Positions 35,825 through 43,493 of a DNA stretch of 64,000 nt are shown in pieces. The stretch's first letter is position 1. Each line of letters begins with the position of its first letter. A program made the position numbers and the translations under genes. The notes below the pieces were generated by a model. That model did no database searches. It was not told where the DNA came from and worked only from the letters and a program-made list of their open reading frames with translations. Origin of the DNA: Streptomyces sp. NRRL B-24484 (GTDB lineage: Bacteria; Actinomycetota; Actinomycetes; Streptomycetales; Streptomycetaceae). The stretch spans positions 25,215 through 89,214 of the forward strand of contig NZ_JOAI01000035.1 in NCBI RefSeq assembly GCF_000717715.1, in the 5' to 3' direction.

Positions 35825-36862
35825 TCAGGCGGCGGCAGGTACGGGCTGGTCGTGCTGGGAGTCGAGGCGCTTGTAGACCTTGGCGACGAACGACGGGGAG
35901 CGGGTCGCCCGGCGGGCGGCCTCACGCTGGCCCACCTGGTGCCGCCAGCACTTCTCGATCACCGCCGCGGCGTCCGCCTCCGACAGCCGGACCGCGCCGG
36001 CGTCCGGCTCGTCGTCCTCGGAGTCGTCCGCGCCGGCGGCCTGCTCGGTGTCGCCCTCGGTGAGTAGAGGGGTGTTCACCGCGTCCGCGTCGGTGTTCAC
36101 CGAGTCGGTCGGTGCGGTCCCGACGGGCTCAGCGGGCGCTTCCGGCGCCGGCTCGGCCGGGGCTGCGGGTGCGGGAGTGTGCAGGGAGGTGGCCGGGGTG
36201 AGCACGGGGTGAACGGTCGCGCTGTTCACCGTGCCGCCCGAGACCGCCGGCACGATGGCCGGGGCGGCCGATCCCGGCGTCACCGGGGCCACCGCGGGCA
36301 TGGTCGGCGCAGGGGTGGGCACCGGAGTAAGCACCGGCTCCGGGACGGTGTACAGCGGGCCGAAGCCGTCGTCGAACGGGGGTGGGGTGGCCTCTTCAGC
36401 CGCGCGGCGGGCGAGATGGGCGAGCGAGCGGCGGTAGGCCGGTCCGGCCTCCGCGACCAGCAGCAGAAGTAGCGGCGGAATCAGGTGGACTACCACGCCG
36501 ACCACGTCTTTCGTCAGCGCGGCGGCCCCGATGTTCAGCCACACCGTTGCCAGGCCGGTCACCCAGCGGAACACCCGCGGCCAGGCGCCTCCGGCCACCC
36601 CGTAGCGGGACAGGGTGCTGTCGGACTGGAGGGAGAGGACGAAGCAGCCGTCAGTGGCGACCGCCATCACCGGGCCGGTGCCCCAGCCCGGCGAGTGGGC
36701 GTCGATGAACGGTGCGGCGGTGGACATGCTCACCGCGGTCACCGCCCCGGTCAGCACCCACGTGAACCCGGTGATCACCCGGCTCGTCCGGCGGATCTCG
36801 GCCGGGGTGGGCACCTCGGTGAACACCCGGTGAGCACCCTCACCGGGACGGTGGGCGCTCAC
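35825..36862 (-). CDS. DUF2637 membrane protein
   Basis: A 345-residue protein with four hydrophobic segments in the first 145 residues (ITGFTWVLTGAVTAVSMSTA; VTGLATVWLNIGAAAL; VVVHLIPPLLLLLVAEAG), the DUF2637 region common in streptomycete AICEs and plasmids. A Pro/Ala/Thr-rich linker (170-290) follows, then a C-terminal HTH-like helical domain (EADAAAVIEKCWRHQVGQRE; ATRSPSFVAKVYKRL). It is probably a membrane-anchored DNA-interacting transfer or spread protein. Its GTG overlaps the whiB stop by 4 bases. Confidence 0.78.
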   Translation of the reverse strand: MSAHRPGEGAHRVFTEVPTPAEIRRTSRVITGFTWVLTGAVTAVSMSTAAPFIDAHSPGWGTGPVMAVATDGCFVLSLQSDSTLSRYGVAGGAWPRVFRWVTGLATVWLNIGAAALTKDVVGVVVHLIPPLLLLLVAEAGPAYRRSLAHLARRAAEEATPPPFDDGFGPLYTVPEPVLTPVPTPAPTMPAVAPVTPGSAAPAIVPAVSGGTVNSATVHPVLTPATSLHTPAPAAPAEPAPEAPAEPVGTAPTDSVNTDADAVNTPLLTEGDTEQAAGADDSEDDEPDAGAVRLSEADAAAVIEKCWRHQVGQREAARRATRSPSFVAKVYKRLDSQHDQPVPAAA

Positions 36863-37269
36863 CCCGCACCCCCGGCGCTCACCCCGGCCACCACGCCGTG
36901 GTGCGGAGCCTGCTTCGCGTCGGACAGCGACTTCTTCAGCGCTCGGCGCTCACCGGCGGTCAGGCTGCCGAAGACGCCGTGCGGCTCGACGCGGACCATC
37001 GCCAGCGTCAGGCACAGGTCCTTGACCGGGCAGCCGGCGCACACCGCCTTTGCGCGGCGGGTCGCGAAGTCGACCGCGTCCGGGTCGGCCTCGGTGTCGT
37101 CGGGGTCGACCTCGGCGAAGAACAGGTCCGGGTCGACGCCCTTGCACGCCGCGCCGGGCAGGTTGCCGGCCGAGGACGGGATAACCTCCACGGCCACCGA
37201 GCCGGTCGGACGGGCGGTCAGGTGCGGTCGGGCGGTGCCGCGCAGTCCGCGGCGCACGATCCTGGCCAT
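36859..37269 (-). CDS. WhiB-family transcriptional regulator
   Basis: A 136-residue iron-sulfur regulator. The four cluster-binding cysteines are C42, C77, C80 and C86 (ACKG ... VCAGCPVKDLC). The turn motif usually written GVWGG is GVFGS here, followed by TAGERRALKKS, which contacts DNA or sigma factor. Element-borne WhiB proteins may control transfer genes or host development. Its ATG overlaps the upstream stop (TAATG) and it is coupled to the DUF2637 gene. Confidence 0.9.
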   Translation of the reverse strand: MARIVRRGLRGTARPHLTARPTGSVAVEVIPSSAGNLPGAACKGVDPDLFFAEVDPDDTEADPDAVDFATRRAKAVCAGCPVKDLCLTLAMVRVEPHGVFGSLTAGERRALKKSLSDAKQAPHHGVVAGVSAGGAG

Positions 37270-37511
37270 TACGCCGCCGCCTTCCAGGCCAGAGCCCGGC
37301 GCCGCTCGGCGGTGCGCAGCAGCGCCTTGGCGTAGCGGGCAGGCTCGGGAGCGAGTTCACGCAGAACCTCCCGGGCCACCGCGAGCCGCACCACCGTGTC
37401 GGCGGGCGACTCGTCCGTCGTGCCGGCGAACAGCTCCACGTCGATACCGAGGGCCAACTCGGCGAATTCGGAGGCCGTAGCGGCCTCCTGGCCTGCGACA
37501 ATCAGTTTCAT
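37269..37511 (-). CDS. Small hypothetical protein
   Basis: An 80-residue alpha-helical protein (FAELALGIDVELFAGTTDES; VVRLAVAREVLRELAPEPAR). It is the first gene of the minus-strand operon that reads through whiB to the transfer genes. AAGGA lies upstream of ATG 37511. The longer frame to 37964 lacks a ribosome site. Function unknown. Confidence 0.6.
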   Translation of the reverse strand: MKLIVAGQEAATASEFAELALGIDVELFAGTTDESPADTVVRLAVAREVLRELAPEPARYAKALLRTAERRRALAWKAAA

Positions 37512-38213
37512 GGGTCGTGTTCCTTCACTCGGGACGGCCCTGAGCGGTCCCGGTGTTCCCGCACCGGGACCGCAGCCGTGATGGGGCCGGACGATCGACG
37601 AGCGTCCGCGCGGACCCGACGTACCGCCGCTGAAGCGGTGCACGCCGGGAACCGTGAGCGCTGGTCGATGCCTCACTGGCCAACGGCACAGCGAGGCGAC
37701 ATATGTGACTCGCGGATGATCAGGTCCATCGGGACCACCTCCTTCTGTTCGAGTGACAAGGGATTCGCACTGCAAGGGGGGCCACGCCCCCACTCTCCGG
37801 CCGTTGCTCGCGGTCACCGGGCCACCTCGCCAGTCAGGGCCGAAGCCCCTGTCCTCTGGCCTTTGCGGAGATTGCAGCGTCCTCCGCCTCAGCTCATAGC
37901 CGCCGCCCCGAGGGGCGGTGCCATCGCCCTGAACTGCGCGTTTGCGCCGTTCAGGGCAGCCCAAAGAAGGGCCGTCAGTTCATCCGCCTCGGCATGCGAG
38001 ACATGTTGAACATGTCTCTTACGATGCCCAGAAGGAGACGCTCCGTCAAGTCCTTCGTTTCGGTCCGGCCGGAGGAGTTCCGGCCGCATCAGTAGATTCG
38101 ACCTTCCGGCCCTGTCGAGATACGGCGCACCTGGACGGCTGCGGCTCGACTTCGCTACGGTCAAGTCGTCCCGGATCGTCCAAGCGCCGCAACTTCGTCC
38201 ATGGGAGGGCGAG
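37512..38213. other. Control region between the divergent transfer and regulatory arms
   Basis: 702 bp with no convincing gene. It must contain the promoter of the whiB-transfer operon to the left and that of the XRE-Nudix pair to the right, and it includes the palindrome at 37998. Open frames here lack ribosome sites. Confidence 0.55.
37998..38018. promoter_or_regulatory. Perfect palindromic operator candidate
   Basis: GAGACATGTT-G-AACATGTCTC, 10-bp arms around one base. It lies 196 bp before the XRE/DUF5919 gene in the divergent control region. Size and symmetry suit a dimeric GntR- or XRE-type repressor. Confidence 0.55.
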
Positions 38214-38987
38214 ATGGCCAACGAGAGGCTGCGAGGGGCGATCCTCGCGAGCAAGTTGACGGTTGATGAGATCGCGACCCGGCTAGGCGTCAGCTCGCGG
38301 ACTGTTGAGCGATGGGTCGAGGCCAAGGACGAGCGTCGGCCGTATCGGCGCTTTCAGTACGCGTTGGCGAATCTCCTGCAGCGCGACCTGTCGGACCTCT
38401 GGCCGGACGAGCAGACCAGCAACGCGACTGCCGAGGCAGGTCGGGCGGAGCTAGTGAAGCTGTACCCGCACCGCGCAGTCGTGCCAAAGGAGGTCTGGAC
38501 TTCCCTCTATGCCAAGGCCACGCGGAACTTCGACCTGGTGGCCTACGCAGGCTTCTGGCTCTCGGAAGATCCGCTGTTCTTCAGACTCGTCCGCGAGAAG
38601 GCGCATGCGGGCGTGCCTGTGCGACTCATGCTGGGCGATCCCGACTGCGCCGGCGTGGCCCAGCGAGGCGAGGACGAGGGGATTGGGCCTGCGATGGCGG
38701 GCAAGATTCGCAACGCGTTGTCCAACTACGCGCCGCTGTTCGGGGTCCCGGGGGTGGAGTTCCGGCTCCACTCGACCACGCTCTACAACTCGCTTTACCG
38801 TTCCGACGACGATCTGCTCGTGAACGGGCATGTCTACGGCGTCGGCGCCTACCTGGCCCCGGTGCTGCACTTCTCCCAGGTGCCCGGTGGTGAGCTGTTC
38901 AGCACGTACGCGGCGAGTATCGAGCGGATCTGGGATTCTTCTCGGACCATCACCTCGCACCAACTCGAAAGTGAGGCTGCCGCGTGA
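38214..38987 (+). CDS. XRE-type HTH regulator with DUF5919 domain
   Basis: A 257-residue protein. The HTH at residues 15-36 (LTVDEIATRLGVSSRTVERW) precedes a DUF5919-like domain with AYAGFWLSEDPLFFRLVREKA, VPVRLMLGDPDCAGVAQRGE and EFRLHSTTLYNSLYRSDDDL, reminiscent of the phospholipase-D-like fold of sensor domains. GGAGGGCGAG precedes ATG 38214. The stop overlaps the Nudix start by 4 bases, a gene pair I know as frequent in streptomycete AICEs. Confidence 0.85.
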   Translation: MANERLRGAILASKLTVDEIATRLGVSSRTVERWVEAKDERRPYRRFQYALANLLQRDLSDLWPDEQTSNATAEAGRAELVKLYPHRAVVPKEVWTSLYAKATRNFDLVAYAGFWLSEDPLFFRLVREKAHAGVPVRLMLGDPDCAGVAQRGEDEGIGPAMAGKIRNALSNYAPLFGVPGVEFRLHSTTLYNSLYRSDDDLLVNGHVYGVGAYLAPVLHFSQVPGGELFSTYAASIERIWDSSRTITSHQLESEAAA

Positions 38988-39457
38988 GCCGCGTCGACTA
39001 CTTCCATGATCCGGATGCCCCGCCGGCGAACTCCGTCGTGCCCTCGGTCACCGCAGTGGTCACGGACGCTGAGGGGCGGCTGTTGCTGATCCACAAGACG
39101 GACAACGACCTGTGGGCACTCCCGGGCGGCGGGCATGACATCGGCGAATCCGTGGCCGACACGGTGGTGCGAGAGGTGCGGGAAGAGACCGGGATTGACG
39201 TTGAGGTCGCTGCGGTCGTCGGCCTGTATACCGACCCTAGACACGTGATGGCCTACGACGACGGGGAGGTGCGGCAGCAGTTCTCCATCTGCTTCAAGGC
39301 TCGGCCAGTCGGCGGAGCCCTGCGGACGAGTTCCGAGTCGAAGGAGGTCCGCTGGGTGGATCCAGCGGACCTCGACAGCCTGGACATTCACCCATCCATG
39401 CGACTGCGGATCAAGCACGGCTTGGAGCCGGCGAGGACTCAGCCGTACATCGGCTAA
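38984..39457 (+). CDS. Nudix hydrolase, candidate Pif-like transfer immunity factor
   Basis: A 157-residue hydrolase with a complete Nudix box at residues 49-71 (GGHDIGESVADTVVREVREE then TGI). It would hydrolyse a nucleoside diphosphate derivative. In pSAM2 the Nudix protein Pif prevents redundant transfer between element carriers; position after the regulator in an AICE makes that role plausible here. Start GTG 38984, coupled to the regulator gene. Confidence 0.88.
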   Translation: MSRVDYFHDPDAPPANSVVPSVTAVVTDAEGRLLLIHKTDNDLWALPGGGHDIGESVADTVVREVREETGIDVEVAAVVGLYTDPRHVMAYDDGEVRQQFSICFKARPVGGALRTSSESKEVRWVDPADLDSLDIHPSMRLRIKHGLEPARTQPYIG

Positions 39458-39606
39458 GGCGTGTCCGTAAGGTCTGGGAGCCATAGTTTGAGGCAGGCGA
39501 TGGTGACCATGGCTTGGTAGTGGCGGACTCGTTTGTCGTAGCGGGTGGCGAGGGCCTTGCGAGCCCGCTCGAAGGCCCCACGGCAGCACCGAAAGTCGAT
39601 GGACAC
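39454..39606 (-). pseudogene. C-terminal remnant of an IS5-like transposase
   Basis: About 50 residues with FERARKALATRYDKRVRHYQ and AMVTIACLKLWLPDL, the ending of IS5-group transposases (ATRYDK motif). The rest of the gene is absent; the flanking gene at 39626 starts in its place. A GGCGTGTCCGTAAGGTCTGG end sequence at 39458 resembles an IS terminus. Confidence 0.65.
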
Positions 39607-39625
39607 CCCCGCTACCGTGGAGCGC

Positions 39626-40243
39626 ATGGGTTGGTCGCTGGGATACCTGAAACCGCGTGAACCGGAGCTTCTGGGAGGGCTGTTCATGTCAGCCGGCCGG
39701 GCGCTGCACCTGGCCAACTCGTTCGAATCGAAGTGCAAGTATCTTCTGCGAATCGGCAACCTGGTGGAGGCGTTCGAGGCCGATCCGGTGCTCGCCCTCC
39801 AGGACGCGATCACGACGCTCCCGGCAGACAAGATGCTCGGTCCGACACTTCGCGATCTGGGTAACCGCCTGTCGCACGCGAGGTCGTGGGACATCGACGT
39901 CCTCGACAAAGCCCGCGAAGCCCGGAACTTCATCGCCCACGAAGGCGCCAATGTGGGCGACATCTGCTACGCGGACGCACGTCGCATCCTGGCTCAGGTG
40001 TCCCGCCTGCGGGACGCTGTAACCGACCTAGCCCAAGGAGACAACATCGTCTCGCTATGGGTCTTCGGGACCGACGAGCCCCGCGAGCCGGCGCCCACGC
40101 ACCTGATCGACGCTTACCCGGAGATGGTCGACAAGTGGGTGTTCGGGCATTTTGGCGAGTTGCTGGACGCGGGTGAACTGCCTGAGCAGGGAGCAACTTC
40201 GTGGGCGGAGCAGGGGAGTGCCGCCCCCGACGGTCAAGCGTGA
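39626..40243 (+). CDS. Hypothetical protein with HEPN-like RN(x3)H motif
   Basis: A 205-residue helical protein. AREARNFIAHEGA near residue 96 has the R-N-x-x-A-H pattern of HEPN or abortive-infection-like domains, which can be RNases. KCKYLLRIGNLVEAFEADPV lies upstream. ATG 39626 is preceded by GGAG; the frame further upstream overlaps the transposase remnant. Whether the HEPN call is right needs a fold search. Confidence 0.6.
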   Translation: MGWSLGYLKPREPELLGGLFMSAGRALHLANSFESKCKYLLRIGNLVEAFEADPVLALQDAITTLPADKMLGPTLRDLGNRLSHARSWDIDVLDKAREARNFIAHEGANVGDICYADARRILAQVSRLRDAVTDLAQGDNIVSLWVFGTDEPREPAPTHLIDAYPEMVDKWVFGHFGELLDAGELPEQGATSWAEQGSAAPDGQA

Positions 40244-40524
40244 CCGCCCGCCAGGGCGCCGGCATCACAGGGCGCACGCGGGCCGGGTGACTTCCGCACG
40301 TCCGGGTGAGCCCGCCGGACGGCGCCGCGGCAAGTCGCCGCTGAACACCGACGCGGTGATGTCGGGCCCGCTCTCGGCATCGTCGCGCCGCATCGGGTCG
40401 CCCCCAGGGGGCCCGCATCCTGAGCAGCAGCGCAGCGCCCGCACCGCTACTGATAATCGTTTGCATCACCAGGTGTGGCCCGGAAGGCTGTCGTGCGACG
40501 AATCCCCGCGCTGAGAGGTGCTCC

Positions 40525-41052
40525 GTGACTATCCCCGTCAACCAGATAGACCCCGAGCTGGTCTCCGTCGCCCTCACCGGCTTCCACAGGGCGCTGATCC
40601 GGCTCCGCGCTGACGTAGCCGCAGCACCCGAGGGCGACGACGGGCTGACCGCCCTCACCTCCGCGACCGAGTGCCTGTACTGGGCGTGCGCAATCGAGGA
40701 GACGGCACGCAAGTCCGACCCGACGTTCACGGTGCACGCCGACTCGTACGGCCAGGCGCTCGTACACGGTGCCCGCTGGGCCCGCAACCAGAGCACACAT
40801 CAGCTCGCCTTCGTGGTGGCGAAGCCGTCCGGCGCCGTCACCTGGCGCCCCGCCGCAGACCTCCCCGCGCCCGAGCGCGAGAGCGGGCGGCAACGGACGA
40901 GCTACGACGCCCACCTGGCCGGCACGGCGGTGCTCCAGACGTTCGAGCGCATCGCCGGATTCTTCGCCAGCGAGCAGAACCGCACGGGCTCGCTGCTCAA
41001 CTCCGCGATCACGGAGCTCACCGACCTCCGAGCCCTTGGCGGCAGCGAGTAG
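40525..41052 (+). CDS. Hypothetical protein
   Basis: A 175-residue protein with an alpha-helical first half (LVSVALTGFHRALIRLRADV; ATECLYWACAIEETARKSD) and GARWARNQSTHQLAFVVAKP, again an R-N-x3-H arrangement. It ends with FERIAGFFASEQNRTGSLL. GTG 40525 follows GAGAGGTGCTCC. It lies between two other unrecognised plus-strand genes. Function unknown. Confidence 0.6.
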   Translation: MTIPVNQIDPELVSVALTGFHRALIRLRADVAAAPEGDDGLTALTSATECLYWACAIEETARKSDPTFTVHADSYGQALVHGARWARNQSTHQLAFVVAKPSGAVTWRPAADLPAPERESGRQRTSYDAHLAGTAVLQTFERIAGFFASEQNRTGSLLNSAITELTDLRALGGSE

Positions 41053-41133
41053 CGCAACGGCCGGCCTCCCTCGTGCGGCGCTCTTCACGAGTCGCTCATA
41101 CTCTCGGGAAGAGCGCACGCGGAGGAGGAGATC

Positions 41134-41784
41134 GTGGCCGATGCGTCGGATACTGCCGAGCCCCGGTGGCCGGTGAAGTGCAGCAACTGCGGCCGTGCGC
41201 TGGACGACGTGCCGCGCGGCACCGCGTGCCCAGACTGCGGCGAAACCGCCCGCCTCTACGCGATGGCCGGGACAGCCGTCGCGACCGCTACGGCCTCTAC
41301 ACCCGGCATGGCGCTCGGGTACACACCCGAGCGTCCGTGGCGCGAGCAGTGGGGAAGAGCGCGCAGCGGCCTGGACCTGATCCGGCAGGCATACGCCGGA
41401 CAGGTGGACCGGCCACCCGATCCGCGGGAGATCCCGGTCCGGTTCTGCGAGGACTGCCTGAATCTCGTGGACTGGCTTTCCCATGACCCAGCAGTGCCGC
41501 AGTCGGCCCGCGACAGCGTGCGGTCCATGGCCAGCTCCAGCACCGCGATCAAGCTCGCCTGCGACGTCGCCAACACCCACAAGCACCGCAACCGGTTCTC
41601 GAAGCAGACCATCGCCAGGATCTCCAAGGTGGACATCTCGGACGAGGGGCACATGTCCTTCACGGTGACCTGGCACAGGCCGGACGGCACGTCGGGCACC
41701 AGCGACGCACTGGAGATGGCGACGAAGGCGGTCGCGGACTGGCGCTCGTTCTTCGCTCACCACAGCTTCTCCGAGACCGAGTAG
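41134..41784 (+). CDS. Zinc-ribbon hypothetical protein
   Basis: A 216-residue protein. An N-terminal zinc ribbon uses C16-x2-C19 and C32-x2-C35 (KCSNCGR ... CPDCGE). The remaining domain contains VRFCEDCLNLVDWLSHDPAV and a KLACDVANTHKHRNRFSK segment. GGAGGAGGAG is positioned just before GTG 41134. No known family. One of three consecutive cargo genes of unknown role. Confidence 0.65.
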   Translation: MADASDTAEPRWPVKCSNCGRALDDVPRGTACPDCGETARLYAMAGTAVATATASTPGMALGYTPERPWREQWGRARSGLDLIRQAYAGQVDRPPDPREIPVRFCEDCLNLVDWLSHDPAVPQSARDSVRSMASSSTAIKLACDVANTHKHRNRFSKQTIARISKVDISDEGHMSFTVTWHRPDGTSGTSDALEMATKAVADWRSFFAHHSFSETE

Positions 41785-41950
41785 GCGGCGAACTGGAGCT
41801 CCCTCTGTACCGCCAGATCCGGCTTCGGCACTAGCTATGGGGAGCCGCAGGGTCAAGATGGCGGCATCCGCCTTGACCCTGGGCCACTCCCGAAGGATCT
41901 CGCCCTTGTGGACCATGTAGCCGGCTACGGCGGGGTTGCGGAGGAGCTTG
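41785..41950 (-). pseudogene. Fragment resembling the recombinase domain of a large serine integrase
   Basis: On the minus strand the segment TDKAVDKLLRNPAVAGYMVH then KGEILREWPR resembles the LLRNPxYAG block of large serine recombinases. It is preceded by a TGA and has no catalytic domain, so it is a decayed remnant. Identification rests on one motif. Confidence 0.4.
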
Positions 41951-42167
41951 TCGACGGCCTTGTCCGTTCAGACCACGCCTCGGGCTCCGGCCTGGTGATC
42001 TCCTGGCCTTCTGCCCTCTGCCGTTCGATCTTTCGCATGCACTGGTAGTCCATCCAGGACATGATCTTCCGCTTGTTGAAGTCGAGTGCGGTCCAGCGCC
42101 GGGACTTGCCCTCGCGGATGCTCGCCGCCCTCCACCGAACGTGCCCGTTGTAGACGGTCTCCGGCAC
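41925..42167 (-). CDS. Small hypothetical protein, possibly part of a decayed gene
   Basis: An 80-residue basic protein (MPETVYNGHVRWRAASIREG; FNKRKIMSWMDYQCMRKIER). Its last 20 residues lie in a different frame of the recombinase-like fragment, so a frameshift may separate one former gene into two. No ribosome site is obvious. Confidence 0.35.
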   Translation of the reverse strand: MPETVYNGHVRWRAASIREGKSRRWTALDFNKRKIMSWMDYQCMRKIERQRAEGQEITRPEPEAWSERTRPSTSSSATPP

Positions 42168-42712
42168 TAGGCCGTCGTGTCGACCTGAAGCAGCCGACCT
42201 TCGACTCGACGCGCGGCCGCGTCGATCTGCGGCTCAGCGCGGCGGATGAACCGGCCGACGATACTGGCGGGCCCATACCGGCCCACGATCTCCGCGACCC
42301 GGTCCGGCGTGGTTGTTGGCGTGCCGTCTGGGGTGGTGGTCATGTCGCAGTAGATCAAGGCGTCCACCAGGTGGGGCTCCTCCAGCGGAAACTCCACCTC
42401 CAGCTCTTGCCGCAGCCCTCGCTCTTCGGCTTCGAGCAGCGCACATGAGTGGTGGGCGACCAGTCGCACGACACGCTCGTCCACGTTCTCCGCGCGGAGG
42501 AACCGAGCACCGTCGAGCGGGTGGAACCCGGTGTCGACGATCCGCGGCGAGTAGCCGACGTCGTGCAGAACGGCTGCCGACTCCAACAGCTCGGCGTCCG
42601 GGCCGAGGATCCCGGCCAGAGTTCGCGCCTTGCTGGCCACCCCCTTGGAGTGGGCCCAGCGGCGAGGTAGGTCGTCGGACAACAGGGACTCGGCAAGGTC
42701 GTAAGCCCACAC
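42167..42712 (-). CDS. HD-domain phosphohydrolase
   Basis: A 181-residue protein of the HD superfamily. Metal ligands: His in RRWAHSKGVASKA, the HD pair in AAVLHDVGYSP, a further His in RLVAHHSCALLEA and Asp in LVDALIYCDMTTTPDG. It probably hydrolyses a nucleotide. GTG 42712 lies 12 bp after the GntR stop, so the two genes form one operon; GntR-HD pairs are common in streptomycete elements. Confidence 0.85.
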   Translation of the reverse strand: MWAYDLAESLLSDDLPRRWAHSKGVASKARTLAGILGPDAELLESAAVLHDVGYSPRIVDTGFHPLDGARFLRAENVDERVVRLVAHHSCALLEAEERGLRQELEVEFPLEEPHLVDALIYCDMTTTPDGTPTTTPDRVAEIVGRYGPASIVGRFIRRAEPQIDAAARRVEGRLLQVDTTA

Positions 42713-42724
42713 GGGTATCTGCTC

Positions 42725-43159
42725 CTAGATGTGATTGGCCGGCAGAGCACGGACGGTGCGGCCCTTCCCATGGCGCACTTCGAGGACCCCGGCGCCCTCC
42801 AACTGTGCGAGGGCGCGTCGGACGGTACCTCTTGCTGCACCGGTGGTCTCGGCGAGTTCCTTCTCCGACGGGAAGTCGGCCCCAACGTCGAGCTTTCGGG
42901 CAAGAGCGGTGAGCTGCTCGAGCACGGGGACCTTGGGCTCGGCGCGTCCGACAACCCATCCGACCCCAGGCCGTGACCGAACCAGGCCCTCTGTGGCGAG
43001 GAGGTCGAGAGCGCGCTTCACCGTGGTGCGGGCGACGCCGTGTTCCTCCATCAGCTCCGCTTCGGAGGGAAGCGACGTCATCGTGGCGTCTCCACTGATC
43101 TTGGTCCGCAGCACATCGGCGATCCGCAGGTAGGTGCCGCGCGGGCTCCGCTCGGGCAC
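42725..43159 (-). CDS. GntR-family regulator with two tandem winged helices
   Basis: A 144-residue protein made of two GntR-type wHTH units and no effector domain: residues 7-70 (SLPSEAELMEEHGVARTTVK) and 80-140 (FPSEKELAETTGAARGTVRR). Each contains the PSExELA motif. GGGAGCGG precedes GTG 43159. The palindrome just upstream is the likely autoregulatory operator. It probably represses itself and the HD gene. Confidence 0.88.
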   Translation of the reverse strand: MPERSPRGTYLRIADVLRTKISGDATMTSLPSEAELMEEHGVARTTVKRALDLLATEGLVRSRPGVGWVVGRAEPKVPVLEQLTALARKLDVGADFPSEKELAETTGAARGTVRRALAQLEGAGVLEVRHGKGRTVRALPANHI

Positions 43160-43173
43160 TTGCCGCTCCCTTC

Positions 43174-43191
43174 TCTAGGTCGATACCTAGA
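43174..43191. promoter_or_regulatory. Palindromic operator candidate for the GntR gene
   Basis: TCTAGGT-CGAT-ACCTAGA, 7-bp arms, 14 bp upstream of the GntR start. Its position predicts autoregulation. Confidence 0.55.
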
Positions 43192-43353
43192 CAGGATGAA
43201 CGATTCCGGGGGAAGGCTGCCAGCATCCGGGTTGGCCGCCCGCCGCAGGGGCACCGCGGGTGGCTTGGCTGCTCAGGCGCCCGACCTCGTTCGTCCCGGA
43301 TACGAGACTACCGAAACGACACCGGAGAGCGTCCCCTCCTGCTCGTCGCCGGA

Positions 43354-43470
43354 ATGAGCGAGTACACGGAAAGCGGCGTGATCGACTTCCCGTCGCAGGG
43401 GACCGCCCGCAAGGGCAAGGCCGTCCTCGCCAGCCTCACTGCCGACTTCGCTCACCACCATGTCACATGA
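43354..43470 (+). CDS. Possible 38-residue small protein
   Basis: ATG 43354 opens a frame of 38 residues (MSEYTESGVIDFPSQGTARK then GKAVLASLTADFAHH). It is hydrophilic, with natural-looking composition, in the spacer between the GntR gene and the next cargo gene. There is no strong ribosome site. Confidence 0.3.
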   Translation: MSEYTESGVIDFPSQGTARKGKAVLASLTADFAHHHVT

Positions 43471-43493
43471 GCTAAGCAGATCGCCTGAGAGAA

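Noticed and set aside
37889..38326. Minus-strand frame of 145 residues in the control region
   Set aside because: No ribosome site, Ser/Arg-rich shadow composition, and it overlaps the start of the XRE regulator and the palindrome.
40447..41916. Minus-strand frame of 489 residues opposite the three unknown cargo genes
   Set aside because: Only its first 40 residues (recombinase-like) look protein-like; the rest mirrors two plus-strand genes with strong ribosome sites.
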